Below are positions 1 to 8,430 of a DNA stretch of 64,000 nucleotides, in pieces. A model generated the notes under the pieces. The model was given only the letters and a program-made list of their open reading frames with translations. It made no database searches and was not told the DNA's origin. The stretch spans positions 1-64,000 of the forward strand of contig WRET01000006.1 of assembly GCA_009779195.1 (NCBI GenBank). The letters are read 5' to 3'. The first letter of the stretch is position 1. Each line of letters opens with the position of its first letter. Both the position numbers and the translations under genes were made by a program. The stretch comes from Micrococcales bacterium (GTDB lineage: Bacteria; Actinomycetota; Actinomycetes; Actinomycetales; Cellulomonadaceae).

Positions 1-107
1 AGATGACCAAAGACCTGGCCCTCCTGCTCGGCCCCGACCAGCCGTGGATGACCACCGAAGAGTTCCTCGCCTCCATCGACGAGAACCTCGCCGCCGCCCT
101 GGCCTGA
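1..107 (+). CDS. C-terminal end of an unidentified protein (partial)
   Basis: An open frame enters from the left edge and stops at TGA 105-107. About 34 residues are visible, ending in an acidic, alanine-rich helix-like stretch (EEFLASIDENLAAALA). An ATG sits at position 3, but this is more likely the tail of a longer gene than a complete peptide. I do not recognise the family. A strong stem-loop follows at 134-167, consistent with the end of a transcript. Confidence 0.45.
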   Translation, partial: MTKDLALLLGPDQPWMTTEEFLASIDENLAAALA

Positions 108-133
108 CCGTTTCTCACCAAGCGACGCAACCA

Positions 134-167
134 GGTAGGACAGTCGGGACCGTCCGGCTGTCCTACC
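134..167. terminator. Stem-loop between the edge gene and the fur-like gene
   Basis: GGTAGGACAG (134-143) pairs perfectly with CTGTCCTACC (158-167), and the loop can pair further. It lies between the plus-strand stop at 107 and the end of the minus-strand gene at 344, so it could terminate both. There is no U-tract, which is usual for actinobacterial terminators. Confidence 0.55.
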
Positions 168-343
168 CCCGCGCCCACGGCGACCTCAGCCACCGATGTC
201 GTACCACCCCTGGCTCTCTCGAGTTGCCCGCGCAGGTCAGCGGCGTCCTCTTTCTGCGGCGCCCTCGACTCCTGACCAGGCTGAACGAGGTCGTGCAGAC
301 CGCGCCCTGGACTGCTGTGCCGTTGCCGCCCGCCGGGATGTGC

Positions 344-2068
344 TCACTGGCCTGACAGGGGCCGGTCGTCGCCCGAGGGCGTGGCGTGGCGTGGCTCGGG
401 TCGCTGGCCCGGGCGCTCGGGGGTCGGCTGCTGGTCTGGCGTTGGCCGGTTCTGGGGTGCCCGGTCGCGGTGGAGGTCCTGCGGGCCTGGTGCGCGGTGC
501 TGCGGCCCGGAGTGCCGCGTGCGCGGCACCGTCTGGCTCGGTGTCGCTGGCGAAGACCAGCTGTTCCGCAGTGCCGCCCGGTCACGTCGCGGCGGCGTGG
601 GGACGGTGTCGAGCCGCTGGTCGGCTGCACCGTCGTGGGTGGTCGTCGGGCCGGAGGGTGCAAGGCCCGGGGTCACGGGGTCCGGGGTGCTGGCTTTCGC
701 GTCGTCAGCGCCCGTGGGGTTCGAACCCGACGGCAGCAGGTCTGGCGCAGCATCTGGAATCGTCGGAGCGTCGGCTGCGGGTGCCGCTTGCGGTGGTTCG
801 TCCGTTCCGGCCTGCGGCGCAAGGTCGGCTTCTGTGGGTACGGTGGTGAGCAGCTGCGACAGTGTGGCCAACAGGTCCAGTGGTGGCTGCTGGGGGTCGA
901 CAGACTCCAAGACGTTCGGCATGTTCGGTGGAGTGGCGACGTGCACATTCTGCCTTTTGTCAGCGTTGACGTCGGTGCCCACACCCGGGCTTGCCCCGCT
1001 GTGCGGTCCGGACGTTCCGCCGCGACCGGTGCCCCCGACAGCTGGATCTCCTGCGTTCGCCGTGCGCCTCGGAAGGTTCTCGACGCCTGCGCCGGTCTGC
1101 GTGGCGACCAGGCTTTCGCCAGGCTTCGCCGCGCACCGTCGTCCCACAGGCCGTTGTTGGTGGCACCTCGTCGCCCACGACGTGGGGATCACAGTCGCAG
1201 GTCGATGACCTGCTGGGCTCGCCGGTGTCCCACTGTCTGCCTGGTGCCGGTGCCGTCTGGTCTCCGTCGCGCCAGGAAGCCCGTCGCTGCCCGGCGGCGG
1301 TGTGCGTGCCACAGTCTCCGGCGTACGCGGCTGGGGAATCGCTCCCACAGTCTGCGCCGGCTGCTGATGGCTGACGTTCCCGGCGCTCGCGACCGGTACG
1401 GTCACCGAGCCGTGAGGCTCCGCCAGAGCAGGGGATGGCTCAGCTGCTGGTTGGTGGTCCTGCTGGGCCTGACCTTGTGGCGCCTGGGGCCCTGGTGACG
1501 CAGGGGATGGCTCCGTTTCCGGTTGGTCCTGCGGAGCCTGGCCTTGCGACGCCTGGGGCGCCGGAGGAGCAGGGGACTGCCCGGTTGGCGTGCTGGCCTG
1601 CATCGCACGGACCGCTGGTTCGCCCTGGCGGTCCGCCCGCCCGTTGGACCGCCCAGCGCAGTCCGGGCACACCCCCAGGTACACGACGTCGACCATCGTC
1701 ACCAGGAAGTCCCGTGTGTCGACCGGTGACACACAAGGCGAGTGCCCCGCGACGCACTTCACGTCGGCAAGCCGCCCGCACGACGTGCACACAACATGGT
1801 GGTGGTCGTCGCCGTTCTGCGGTTCGAACCGCACCATCGACCCCAGCTGGAACCGTCGTACCAGCCCAGCTTCCCCCAACGCCCGCAGCGCGTCGTGCAC
1901 CCCCTGCCGTGACAGGTCCGGCAACGTCCGCCGTGCCGCGTCGACGATCATGTCCACCCCAGCATGCGGATGCCCGTGCACCGCCTCCAGCACCGCCGAC
2001 CGCGACCGCGTCACCCGCAGACCCGCAACCCGGATCAGACGCTCTACGTCAAGCGTCGTCACCTCCAT
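344..2068 (-). CDS. Fur-family metalloregulator with a long disordered C-terminal tail
   Basis: Residues 1-140 are a complete Fur-family repressor. A winged helix covers roughly 8-85, followed by the metal-binding run DDHHHV (87-92) and two Cys pairs, C94/C97 and C134/C137, the usual structural zinc site. The family represses iron, zinc or peroxide-stress genes; which metal is used cannot be read here. The frame then continues about 430 residues rich in Pro, Gln, Ala and Thr, with a tandem PQ-rich repeat (QGQAPQDQPETEPSPA-like), where normal Fur proteins stop near 150. ATG 2068 is chosen because the fold starts there; an upstream in-frame ATG at 2218 adds 50 unlikely residues. No clear Shine-Dalgarno is visible, so a leaderless start is possible. 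The first 140 residues are secure; translation of the whole tail is less so. Confidence 0.75.
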   Translation of the reverse strand: MEVTTLDVERLIRVAGLRVTRSRSAVLEAVHGHPHAGVDMIVDAARRTLPDLSRQGVHDALRALGEAGLVRRFQLGSMVRFEPQNGDDHHHVVCTSCGRLADVKCVAGHSPCVSPVDTRDFLVTMVDVVYLGVCPDCAGRSNGRADRQGEPAVRAMQASTPTGQSPAPPAPQASQGQAPQDQPETEPSPASPGPQAPQGQAQQDHQPAAEPSPALAEPHGSVTVPVASAGNVSHQQPAQTVGAIPQPRTPETVARTPPPGSDGLPGATETRRHRHQADSGTPASPAGHRPATVIPTSWATRCHQQRPVGRRCAAKPGESLVATQTGAGVENLPRRTANAGDPAVGGTGRGGTSGPHSGASPGVGTDVNADKRQNVHVATPPNMPNVLESVDPQQPPLDLLATLSQLLTTVPTEADLAPQAGTDEPPQAAPAADAPTIPDAAPDLLPSGSNPTGADDAKASTPDPVTPGLAPSGPTTTHDGAADQRLDTVPTPPRRDRAALRNSWSSPATPSQTVPRTRHSGPQHRAPGPQDLHRDRAPQNRPTPDQQPTPERPGQRPEPRHATPSGDDRPLSGQ

Positions 2069-2219
2069 AGAACTGAGGGTGGTGCCCATCGGCGGCAGCG
2101 GCAAGCTTTTCCACAGTGTGTCGCCACACCAGCCGTCGTCGCCTCCGGCGATCCACGTCGCCCAGTTTGTCAGGCGCCCCTCTATCGTGAATCTTGCCTC
2201 GAACATGGTAGATTTCACG

Positions 2220-2238
2220 TATAGTCGAACTGGAGGAG
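2220..2238 (+). promoter_or_regulatory. Possible -10 box and ribosome binding site of the fic gene
   Basis: TATAGT (2220-2225) is a good -10 match, and GGAGGAG (2232-2238) stands 6 bases before the GTG start at 2245. No convincing -35 is seen. Confidence 0.4.
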
Positions 2239-2244
2239 TTCGGG

Positions 2245-3120
2245 GTGGTCAACCAGACAACACGCGAGGCGATCGACGTCCTGTGGGGGCGGTACCGGGA
2301 GCTGGCGAGCGCCGACGGACAGGCTCTCGTGGAGCTCGCCCTGGTCGAGGTCCCCGAGGCCGTGCACCAGTCGAACGCCATCGAGAACTCGACGCTGACG
2401 CTGGCCGACACCGAGGCGGTCCTCACCGCCGGGGTGGTGCCACGTGGCCTGCGCCTGCGCGAGGTCTACGAGGCGCAGAACCTCGCCACCGTGACCCGGG
2501 ACCTGCTGACCTGCGACGAACCACTGTCCGTCGAGCTGGTCCTGCGCTGGCACGCCACGCTGCTGACCAATATCGACGACACCTGGGCCGGACGGTTCCG
2601 CCGGGCCGGCGAATGGGTCCGCGTCGGTGGGAACCTGGGTGCTCATCCGCAGTTCGCCCCAGGCCTGGTGTCTGAGGCCATCGACACCTACCACGCCGAC
2701 ACCGGCTACTTCCTGGACGCCATCGCCCGGTTCCACGCCGAGTTCGAGGTTATCCACCCCTTCGCCGACGGCAACGGCCGCATCGGCAGGGTCATCATCA
2801 ACCACCAGCTGCGCCAGCTGGGCCTGCCACCAGTCATCATCCGTGCCAAGGGCCGCCGCACCCACTACTACCCCCTGTTCGACCAGTACGCCAAGACTGA
2901 CCGACACGACGGCCTCACCACCTTGTTGTCCCTGCTGCTGCGCGAGTCCTTGCACAAACGCATCGCCTATCTCTCCGGCAGCCGCACCGTCCCCCTGCCC
3001 GTATGGGCCAAGGCCCACGCCGTCCCCGGGAACGCCGCCGCCAACAAGGCCCGCCGCCAGACCATCCCCGCCTTCCGCCTCCGCGACCGCTGGGTCATCC
3101 CCGCTGACTTCCTTCCGTAG
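2245..3120 (+). CDS. Fic family protein (class II, auto-inhibited AMPylase)
   Basis: Fic proteins transfer AMP (sometimes another nucleotide part) to a target hydroxyl. The catalytic motif HPFADGNGR is intact at residues 171-179, with the histidine and both motif glycines present. SNAIEN at 43-48 fits the inhibitory-helix consensus [S/T]xxxE[G/N], and its N-terminal place makes this class II, so activity should be held off by Glu47. The last ~40 residues (IPAFRLRDRWVIPADF) resemble an excisionase-type DNA-binding wing. The length, 291 residues, is normal. GTG 2245 is chosen for its strong GGAGGAG at 6 bases. The gene diverges from the fur-like gene across ~175 bases. Its target is unknown, and no separate antitoxin gene is needed or seen. 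Confidence 0.88.
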   Translation: MVNQTTREAIDVLWGRYRELASADGQALVELALVEVPEAVHQSNAIENSTLTLADTEAVLTAGVVPRGLRLREVYEAQNLATVTRDLLTCDEPLSVELVLRWHATLLTNIDDTWAGRFRRAGEWVRVGGNLGAHPQFAPGLVSEAIDTYHADTGYFLDAIARFHAEFEVIHPFADGNGRIGRVIINHQLRQLGLPPVIIRAKGRRTHYYPLFDQYAKTDRHDGLTTLLSLLLRESLHKRIAYLSGSRTVPLPVWAKAHAVPGNAAANKARRQTIPAFRLRDRWVIPADFLP

Positions 3121-3203
3121 AAACCCACGTCCACGACGATTCGGCCACCCTGGCCGCCGCTCCCCGAAGCAACTCATTGCTTCCTCCGTGCACGCCGCAA
3201 GGC

Positions 3204-3485
3204 TCATCGTCGCGTGACAGGAGCACCGCGGGCTGCGCCAACGCCTTGGGCAGCACGGGAAGGCGGCGATCCGCACCTGCGCCCCGGCGGCGACCGCCCG
3301 TGGGGCCAGCGGTCCGACGGCATCACGAAGGTCACCTGCCAGCCGTCGGCCACCAAGGCCGTCACCATCTGCAGGTCCGAGCCGTACAGGTCCGGCGACG
3401 GGTCGGCGGTGCCGGGCGAACCGGCCCAATGCCTGTCGCACTGCCGTGACCTGGCCGCGATAATTCCGTGACAATTGGCTTTCAA
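3204..3485 (-). pseudogene. Decayed glycosyltransferase N-terminus (GT4-like)
   Basis: On the minus strand the frame reads DPSPDLYGSDLQMV...LVADGWQVTFVMPSD, the usual opening of GT4-type sugar transferases. After the Ser-Asp the frame must change to continue as PLAPRAVAAGAQVRIAAFP, and change again to read VLPKALAQPAVLLSR. At least two frameshifts therefore break the gene, and the catalytic C-terminal domain is absent. It is a remnant, perhaps of a former exopolysaccharide locus; another transferase fragment lies at 7196. Confidence 0.6.
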
Positions 3486-3511
3486 TAGCCGTCAAGGAGC
3501 CGTCACAGGCT

Positions 3512-3538
3512 GCCGTCCGACCTACCCGGGCGGCTTTT
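3512..3538 (+). terminator. Weak stem-loop with T4 tract
   Basis: GCCGTCC (3512-3518) pairs with GGGCGGC (3528-3534), one G-U pair included, followed by TTTT. It may end transcription arriving from fic. Confidence 0.3.
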
Positions 3539-3666
3539 CGGGTGAAGCTGGGTTGAAAAGGACAAATCATGGCATCTGACCCCCTATGCTCGGGGCACGC
3601 GACTGGTCCGGGTCGTAGGTACGTGAGCCGTGGGATGCGGCAAGAACAGTTTCGGGAAGGTCTGCG

Positions 3667-6600
3667 ATGAGTACGTCGTGGTGGCGGTTGGGTGCGATGC
3701 TCGTGGTCGCGGCAGTTGCAGGAGTGATCTCGTCGGTCCCGGCGGCCGCGGACACCCGACCGATAGACCCAGGCAACCCGCTGACACCCCAGACGGTCTC
3801 GGCAGACGCGTTGCCGACCGTCCAGATCTCCGGTGGCACGGTGAACAAGCGGGCCGGCGGGGTGGTCTGGGCCCAGACCGTGGTGGGCAACACCGTCTAT
3901 GTGGGTGGTGACTTCACCAAGGCCCGCCCGGCCGGTGCGGCCCGCGGCGTGAACGAGGTAGACCGCACCTACCTGCTGGCTTACGACATCACGACCGGCA
4001 AGCTCGACGAGTCGTTCAACCACACCCTGGACGGACAGGTCCAGGGGTTTGCGGTGTCGCCGGACGGCAAGCGGCTGTACGCGGTGGGCAACTTCCAGAA
4101 GGTCGACGGGCAGTGGCACGTGCGGGTGGCGGCGTTCAACACCGCCGACGGCTCGCTGGTGGCTGACTTCCGGCCGGTGCTGGGAGCCCAGGGCCGGGCG
4201 GTCGTGGCGACCGACACCACGCTCTACGTCGGGGGCGACTTCACCAAGGTGGGGCCGAACCCGAACGCCACGCTGGTCGCCAGGTCCTATGTTGCTGCGT
4301 TCAGCACCAAGGACGGCTCGGTGCTGGATTTCAAGGCCAATCCCAACGCTTCGGTGTGGGCGCTGACCCTGAGCGCCGACAAGTCCAAGCTTGTCGTTGG
4401 CGGAATGTTTACCAATCTTGCCGGTAAGTCGACGGTCAGGGGTGCGGACAACGTCACGGTGACCGTTTACGGCGTGGGCTGGGTGAACGCCACGACCGGC
4501 GCTTGGCCCACAGACGCCGCAGGCAAGGACATCGCCTTCAAGGCGGGCAAGTACTCCAAGTACGGTGGTTCGGCGACCTCGGCGGTGGACACACTGGTCA
4601 CCGTCGGGAACGCCATCTACGGAGGCAACTGGGCCTACCGGACGGACACCCTGGACGGGTTCTGGCGGGCCGACGCCACCACCGGTGACCCGGTGTGGGT
4701 CGTCGCCTGCCACGGTGACACTTACTCGCTCTTCCCGCGCGGCGAGGTGATCTACGTCGCCAGCCACGAGCACTCCTGCAACGCCGTCCCCAACGGCTTC
4801 CCGGAGACCGGGGCGCTGTCGAGCCCCAAGCGGATCCACCAGCGGGCCACGGCTTTCACCACGGCGACCGCCGGGGTCACCGGCATGCCCGTGCAGGGCT
4901 ACGTCAGCTACGCGGGCGAACCGGCTCCGTCCCAGCTGTACTGGTACCCGGAGATGCTGATCGGCGCGTACACCGGTCAGAGCCAGGCCGCCTGGTCGGT
5001 GTCGGGCAACGCCGACTACATCGTGTACGGGGGCGAGTTCCCCGTCGTCAACGGGGCCCCGCAGGAAGGCCTGGTCCGGTTCGCCATGCCCAACAAGGCC
5101 CCGAACGCACAGGGCCCGCAGATGAAAGGCGCCAGCTGGGGCACGCCCACGGGCACCTCGCCGCACCACGGTGCGGTGCGGGTGACCATGCCGATCAACT
5201 GGGACCCGGACAACCGCACGCTCACCTACCGGCTGTACCGGGTGGGCACCGACGCGCCGGTGGACGAAGTCACCCGGGACTCGCTGTTCTGGGAGGCCAA
5301 GGCCATCACCAACCCGCCTGTCCAAGGCTACGGCTACTCCTACCCGACGGCCCCACCGAGGGTGCAGCTGCGGGACGACGCCGCCCCGGCTGGCACCACC
5401 CAGCAGTACCAAGTTGCCGCGGTAGACCCCTTCGGCAACGAGGCCCGCTCCGCTGTCGGGTCGGTGAAGGTGTTGTCCGAACCGCTCGGTCGGTACGCCC
5501 AGCAGGTGATCGCCGACAGCCCGAGCCTGTACTGGCGGATGAGCGACACAGCCGACGCCACGGTCCGGGACTGGGCGGAAGCGATCCCCAGCAGCGGGTC
5601 CGGGATGACCTGGAAGACCGCCGGAGCACTGGTCGGTGACACCAACACCGCCGTGACGTTCAACGGCGCGGGCTACGTCTCGCCGAAGACGGCCGCAGCG
5701 CCGGAGAACACGTTCTCGATCGAGCTGTGGTTCAAGACCCCGGACAAGAACCGGCAGGTCTTCGGCTTCGGCAACAACCGGTTGGGCGTGGCGACGACCT
5801 TCGACCGCTCGCTCGCGCTGGACGCCAACGGCCGGCTGACCTTCCTGGTCGCACCCGGCGGCACCGCCAAGACGATCACCTCCGAGCAGGTCTACACCGA
5901 CAACGCCTGGCACCATGTGGTGGCTACCCTCGGCGCTGACGGGCAGCGGATGTACGTCGACGGCAAGCTCGTCGCCTCCAACACGTCGGTGACCACCGCA
6001 CGTACCTCGATCACCGGGTACTGGCGGGCCGGCGGGATCACGACCACCTACTACCGGGGTGCGATGGACGAGGTCGCGGTGTACCCGCAGGTGCTCACCG
6101 CCGCACAGGTCGCCCAGCACTACGCCCTGGGCACCGGCACCGGCAACCTCAGCCCGGTAGCGTCGTTCACCTCGAGCGCCGACGGTCTGGCCGTGTCGTT
6201 CGACGCCAGCGAGTCGTCCGATCCGGACGGCACCATAACGTCGTACGGCTGGGACTTCGGTGACGGCAAGACCGGCACCGGGGCCAAGGTCTCGCACACC
6301 TACGCCGCCGCTGGCACCTACCAGGTGACCTTGACGGTGACCGACGACGGCGGTGCCAAGGGCACCTCGAACAGGTCGGTCATGGTCGTGGCCGCGGCGG
6401 TCGTCGGCACGGACCTGGCAGCGGACACGTTCAGCCGCACCACGGCCTCAGGCTGGGGCACCGCGGCTGCGGGTGGAGCGTGGACGCCGGACACCAAGCC
6501 GGCCTATTTCTCCACCAACGGCAGCCAAGCGCTGATCACCATCCCGGCGGCCGGGTGGACGTCCCGGTCCCGGCTGGCTGGCGTGAACGCGGCGAACGTA

Positions 6601-7035
6601 GACGTCGCGGTGTCGGTGGGCGTGCCGACCCGTCCGACCACGGCGGTGACCCGGGTGTGGGTCTCGGCTCGCACCTCGGCGACGTTCGACGGGTACCTGG
6701 CCCGGGCCAACGTCACCGCCGACGGCGAGGTGGAGTCCTTGCAGCTGCTCAAGCGCGTCGCGGGTGTCGACACGGTCGTGGCGGCCGTGGGCATCTCGAA
6801 CGTGAAGCTGACCGGTAGCGAGCAGCTGCGGCTGCGGCTGCGGGTGGTCGGCACCACCGTCCAGGTCAAGGTGTGGAAGGTCGGTTCCCCGGAGCCGGCG
6901 ACCTGGCAGATCCAGGTCACCGACTCATCGGTGACGGGAGCCGGTTCGGTCGGGGTCGGTGCCTACACCGGCGCCTCGGCTGCCCCGCTGCCAGTGGTGG
7001 TGTCGTTCGACGACTTCACGGCCACAGCTGGTTAG
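3667..7035 (+). CDS. Large secreted multidomain protein (propeller-like, LamG, PKD)
   Basis: This 1,122-residue exported protein has a signal peptide (about 1-28, cut after PAAA). Residues ~40-500 are repeats of the form YVGGDF...GKLDESF that look like a delta-60/propeller fold. A fibronectin-like segment (~500-610) and a LamG/jelly-roll domain (~620-825, with FSIELWFKT and WHHVVATL) follow. A PKD domain (~830-915, GWDFGDG...HTY) and a further beta-rich domain (~925-1122) complete it. Such domains bind sugars or surfaces; no enzymatic residues are recognised. There is no C-terminal membrane anchor or sortase signal, so release or non-covalent wall binding is likely. GGGAAGG stands ahead of the ATG. 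It is flanked by glycosyltransferase fragments. Confidence 0.85.
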   Translation: MSTSWWRLGAMLVVAAVAGVISSVPAAADTRPIDPGNPLTPQTVSADALPTVQISGGTVNKRAGGVVWAQTVVGNTVYVGGDFTKARPAGAARGVNEVDRTYLLAYDITTGKLDESFNHTLDGQVQGFAVSPDGKRLYAVGNFQKVDGQWHVRVAAFNTADGSLVADFRPVLGAQGRAVVATDTTLYVGGDFTKVGPNPNATLVARSYVAAFSTKDGSVLDFKANPNASVWALTLSADKSKLVVGGMFTNLAGKSTVRGADNVTVTVYGVGWVNATTGAWPTDAAGKDIAFKAGKYSKYGGSATSAVDTLVTVGNAIYGGNWAYRTDTLDGFWRADATTGDPVWVVACHGDTYSLFPRGEVIYVASHEHSCNAVPNGFPETGALSSPKRIHQRATAFTTATAGVTGMPVQGYVSYAGEPAPSQLYWYPEMLIGAYTGQSQAAWSVSGNADYIVYGGEFPVVNGAPQEGLVRFAMPNKAPNAQGPQMKGASWGTPTGTSPHHGAVRVTMPINWDPDNRTLTYRLYRVGTDAPVDEVTRDSLFWEAKAITNPPVQGYGYSYPTAPPRVQLRDDAAPAGTTQQYQVAAVDPFGNEARSAVGSVKVLSEPLGRYAQQVIADSPSLYWRMSDTADATVRDWAEAIPSSGSGMTWKTAGALVGDTNTAVTFNGAGYVSPKTAAAPENTFSIELWFKTPDKNRQVFGFGNNRLGVATTFDRSLALDANGRLTFLVAPGGTAKTITSEQVYTDNAWHHVVATLGADGQRMYVDGKLVASNTSVTTARTSITGYWRAGGITTTYYRGAMDEVAVYPQVLTAAQVAQHYALGTGTGNLSPVASFTSSADGLAVSFDASESSDPDGTITSYGWDFGDGKTGTGAKVSHTYAAAGTYQVTLTVTDDGGAKGTSNRSVMVVAAAVVGTDLAADTFSRTTASGWGTAAAGGAWTPDTKPAYFSTNGSQALITIPAAGWTSRSRLAGVNAANVDVAVSVGVPTRPTTAVTRVWVSARTSATFDGYLARANVTADGEVESLQLLKRVAGVDTVVAAVGISNVKLTGSEQLRLRLRVVGTTVQVKVWKVGSPEPATWQIQVTDSSVTGAGSVGVGAYTGASAAPLPVVVSFDDFTATAG

Positions 7036-7050
7036 GCCCGTCCTGTTCGT

Positions 7051-7095
7051 CAGGCGGTCCGAGCCGATGGTTGGATCCTCGGCCCGGACCGCCTG
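7051..7095 (+). terminator. Stem-loop after the secreted-protein gene
   Basis: CAGGCGGTCCG (7051-7061) pairs perfectly with CGGACCGCCTG (7085-7095). One mismatch then a GCCG/CGGC pair extends the stem. It begins 15 bases after the stop at 7035. Confidence 0.6.
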
Positions 7096-7195
7096 GACCG
7101 GTGTCAGGGTGCATCTGGGGTGCGCCGACCAGTGCGGTAGGTAGGCTCGGGCCGGTGGGTGGCCGACGAGGCCGCGCCGGACTTGTGGAGGAGCG

Positions 7196-7444
7196 GTGTC
7201 ACAGGCTGCGGGCGGTCTCGTCGACGTCGCGACGCTCACCTACCGGCGGCCGGACGACCTGGTCCAGGCGGCCCCGGCGTTCTTGGCCGGGCTGGGGACG
7301 GTGGAACGTCCGGGCGGCCTGCTGGTTGTCGAACCGATCAGCCGGCCGGGTAGACCACCCGGGACCGGTGCCCGCCGGGGTAGGCAAGTCACCTACAGTC
7401 CCGGAGGGGCTGATCAGCGATTGGGAGATGGGCGGCATGACTGA
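7196..7444 (+). pseudogene. Truncated glycosyltransferase family 2 start
   Basis: GTG 7196 follows GGAGGAG. The first ~50 residues (VDVATLTYRRPDDLVQAAPAF, then a GLLVVE strand) resemble the nucleotide-binding opening of GT2 transferases. After that the frame loses similarity and runs into the next gene's start. No DxD motif or acceptor domain remains, so this is probably a deletion relic. Confidence 0.4.
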
Positions 7445-8204
7445 CTCCACAAGGAAGACGACGAGCTCCGCGGAAGAGAAGAACGCCACAGGCATCGTCG
7501 CTCTGGTCCACGGCATCATCGCTATGGTCCGCGTCGCTCCGGCCCGGATCGCCGCCATCTTCCTGGGCCGGCACAAGGTCCGGTACATCGTGGGCATCTC
7601 CTGCGTGGTCGCCGCCGTGGTGCTACTGCTGGTGCTCTGGGTCCTGCTACCGGGTGGCTCGGGCTCGGGCTCGGGCTCAGGCTCGGACTCGGGCTCGACG
7701 CCGGGTGCCGTAGATTCTGGCCCGCCGCCGGCGCCGACCCCGATCCCGGTCCAGACCGTGCTCCCGGGCCCGGCACCGACCCAGGCGGTCCAGGTGCCGC
7801 CGATGACCGAGACGATCGCCACAGCCGGTCCCAACGAGGATGTGACCGACAAGGGGGTGACGGTCCGGCTGGTCTCGCTGCGGCCCATCCAGACCCAGGG
7901 TTACGCACGGGGCGAGGCGACCGGCGACGGTCTGGCGGTGACCATCGTGGTGACCAACGTCTCCGACAAAGACCTGCCGCTGCTCGCCGACGTGGGTCTG
8001 TTCTACGGACCCCACTCCGCTCCTGGGATGCTCCAGGCGCTCGACGGGCACAACTCGCCGTTCGGCAAACAGACCCTGGCACCGGGCGAGTCGGCGGAGA
8101 GGACCGTGGCCTTCGCCGCCCCGAACAAAGCCGGTACTCCGGTCGCGGTACAGGTGCTGGTCGGCGACGGCAGCTTCGTAATCCAGGCGACAGTCGGTTC
8201 CTGA
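7437..8204 (+). CDS. Single-pass membrane protein with DUF4352-like extracellular domain
   Basis: The product has 255 residues. A cytoplasmic N-terminus (~1-58) is followed by one transmembrane helix (~59-82, VVAAVVLLLVLWVLL) and a Gly-Ser then Pro-rich linker. An Ig-like domain (~130-255) shows the pattern 'VTIVVTNVSDKDLPL... GLFYG ... LAPGESAERTVAF'. That pattern fits the DUF4352/telomeric-repeat-factor-like family of surface and lipoproteins of unknown role. ATG 7437 is chosen for GGGAG 8 bases upstream; ATG 7428 is an in-frame alternative. It lies between a relic gene and the CRISPR array, with no functional partner evident. Confidence 0.7.
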   Translation: MTDSTRKTTSSAEEKNATGIVALVHGIIAMVRVAPARIAAIFLGRHKVRYIVGISCVVAAVVLLLVLWVLLPGGSGSGSGSGSDSGSTPGAVDSGPPPAPTPIPVQTVLPGPAPTQAVQVPPMTETIATAGPNEDVTDKGVTVRLVSLRPIQTQGYARGEATGDGLAVTIVVTNVSDKDLPLLADVGLFYGPHSAPGMLQALDGHNSPFGKQTLAPGESAERTVAFAAPNKAGTPVAVQVLVGDGSFVIQATVGS

Positions 8205-8430
8205 GCACCCGGTACGGACGGTTCGGTGCCCGGTACCCGGGTCCGTTCCGGTCGTTACCAGCCTGCGGCACCGGCCCCGCACCATCGAACACCCCATACT
8301 CACGCGCCCAGGCAGGCACATCACCCCCGCTGACGAATCGAGGTCAGGTCCCGGCGCACTACAGGCGCGACAATTTTGCCTATGCTCCGCCGGTGGATCT
8401 GTGGTTCAACCTGGACTTGACGGTAGTTGA

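Noticed and set aside
2215..6297. 1,360-codon open frame on the minus strand
   Set aside because: It is antisense to fic and the secreted-protein gene, whose products have clear domains. High GC keeps the opposite frame open. Only the short glycosyltransferase relic near 3204-3485 is real.
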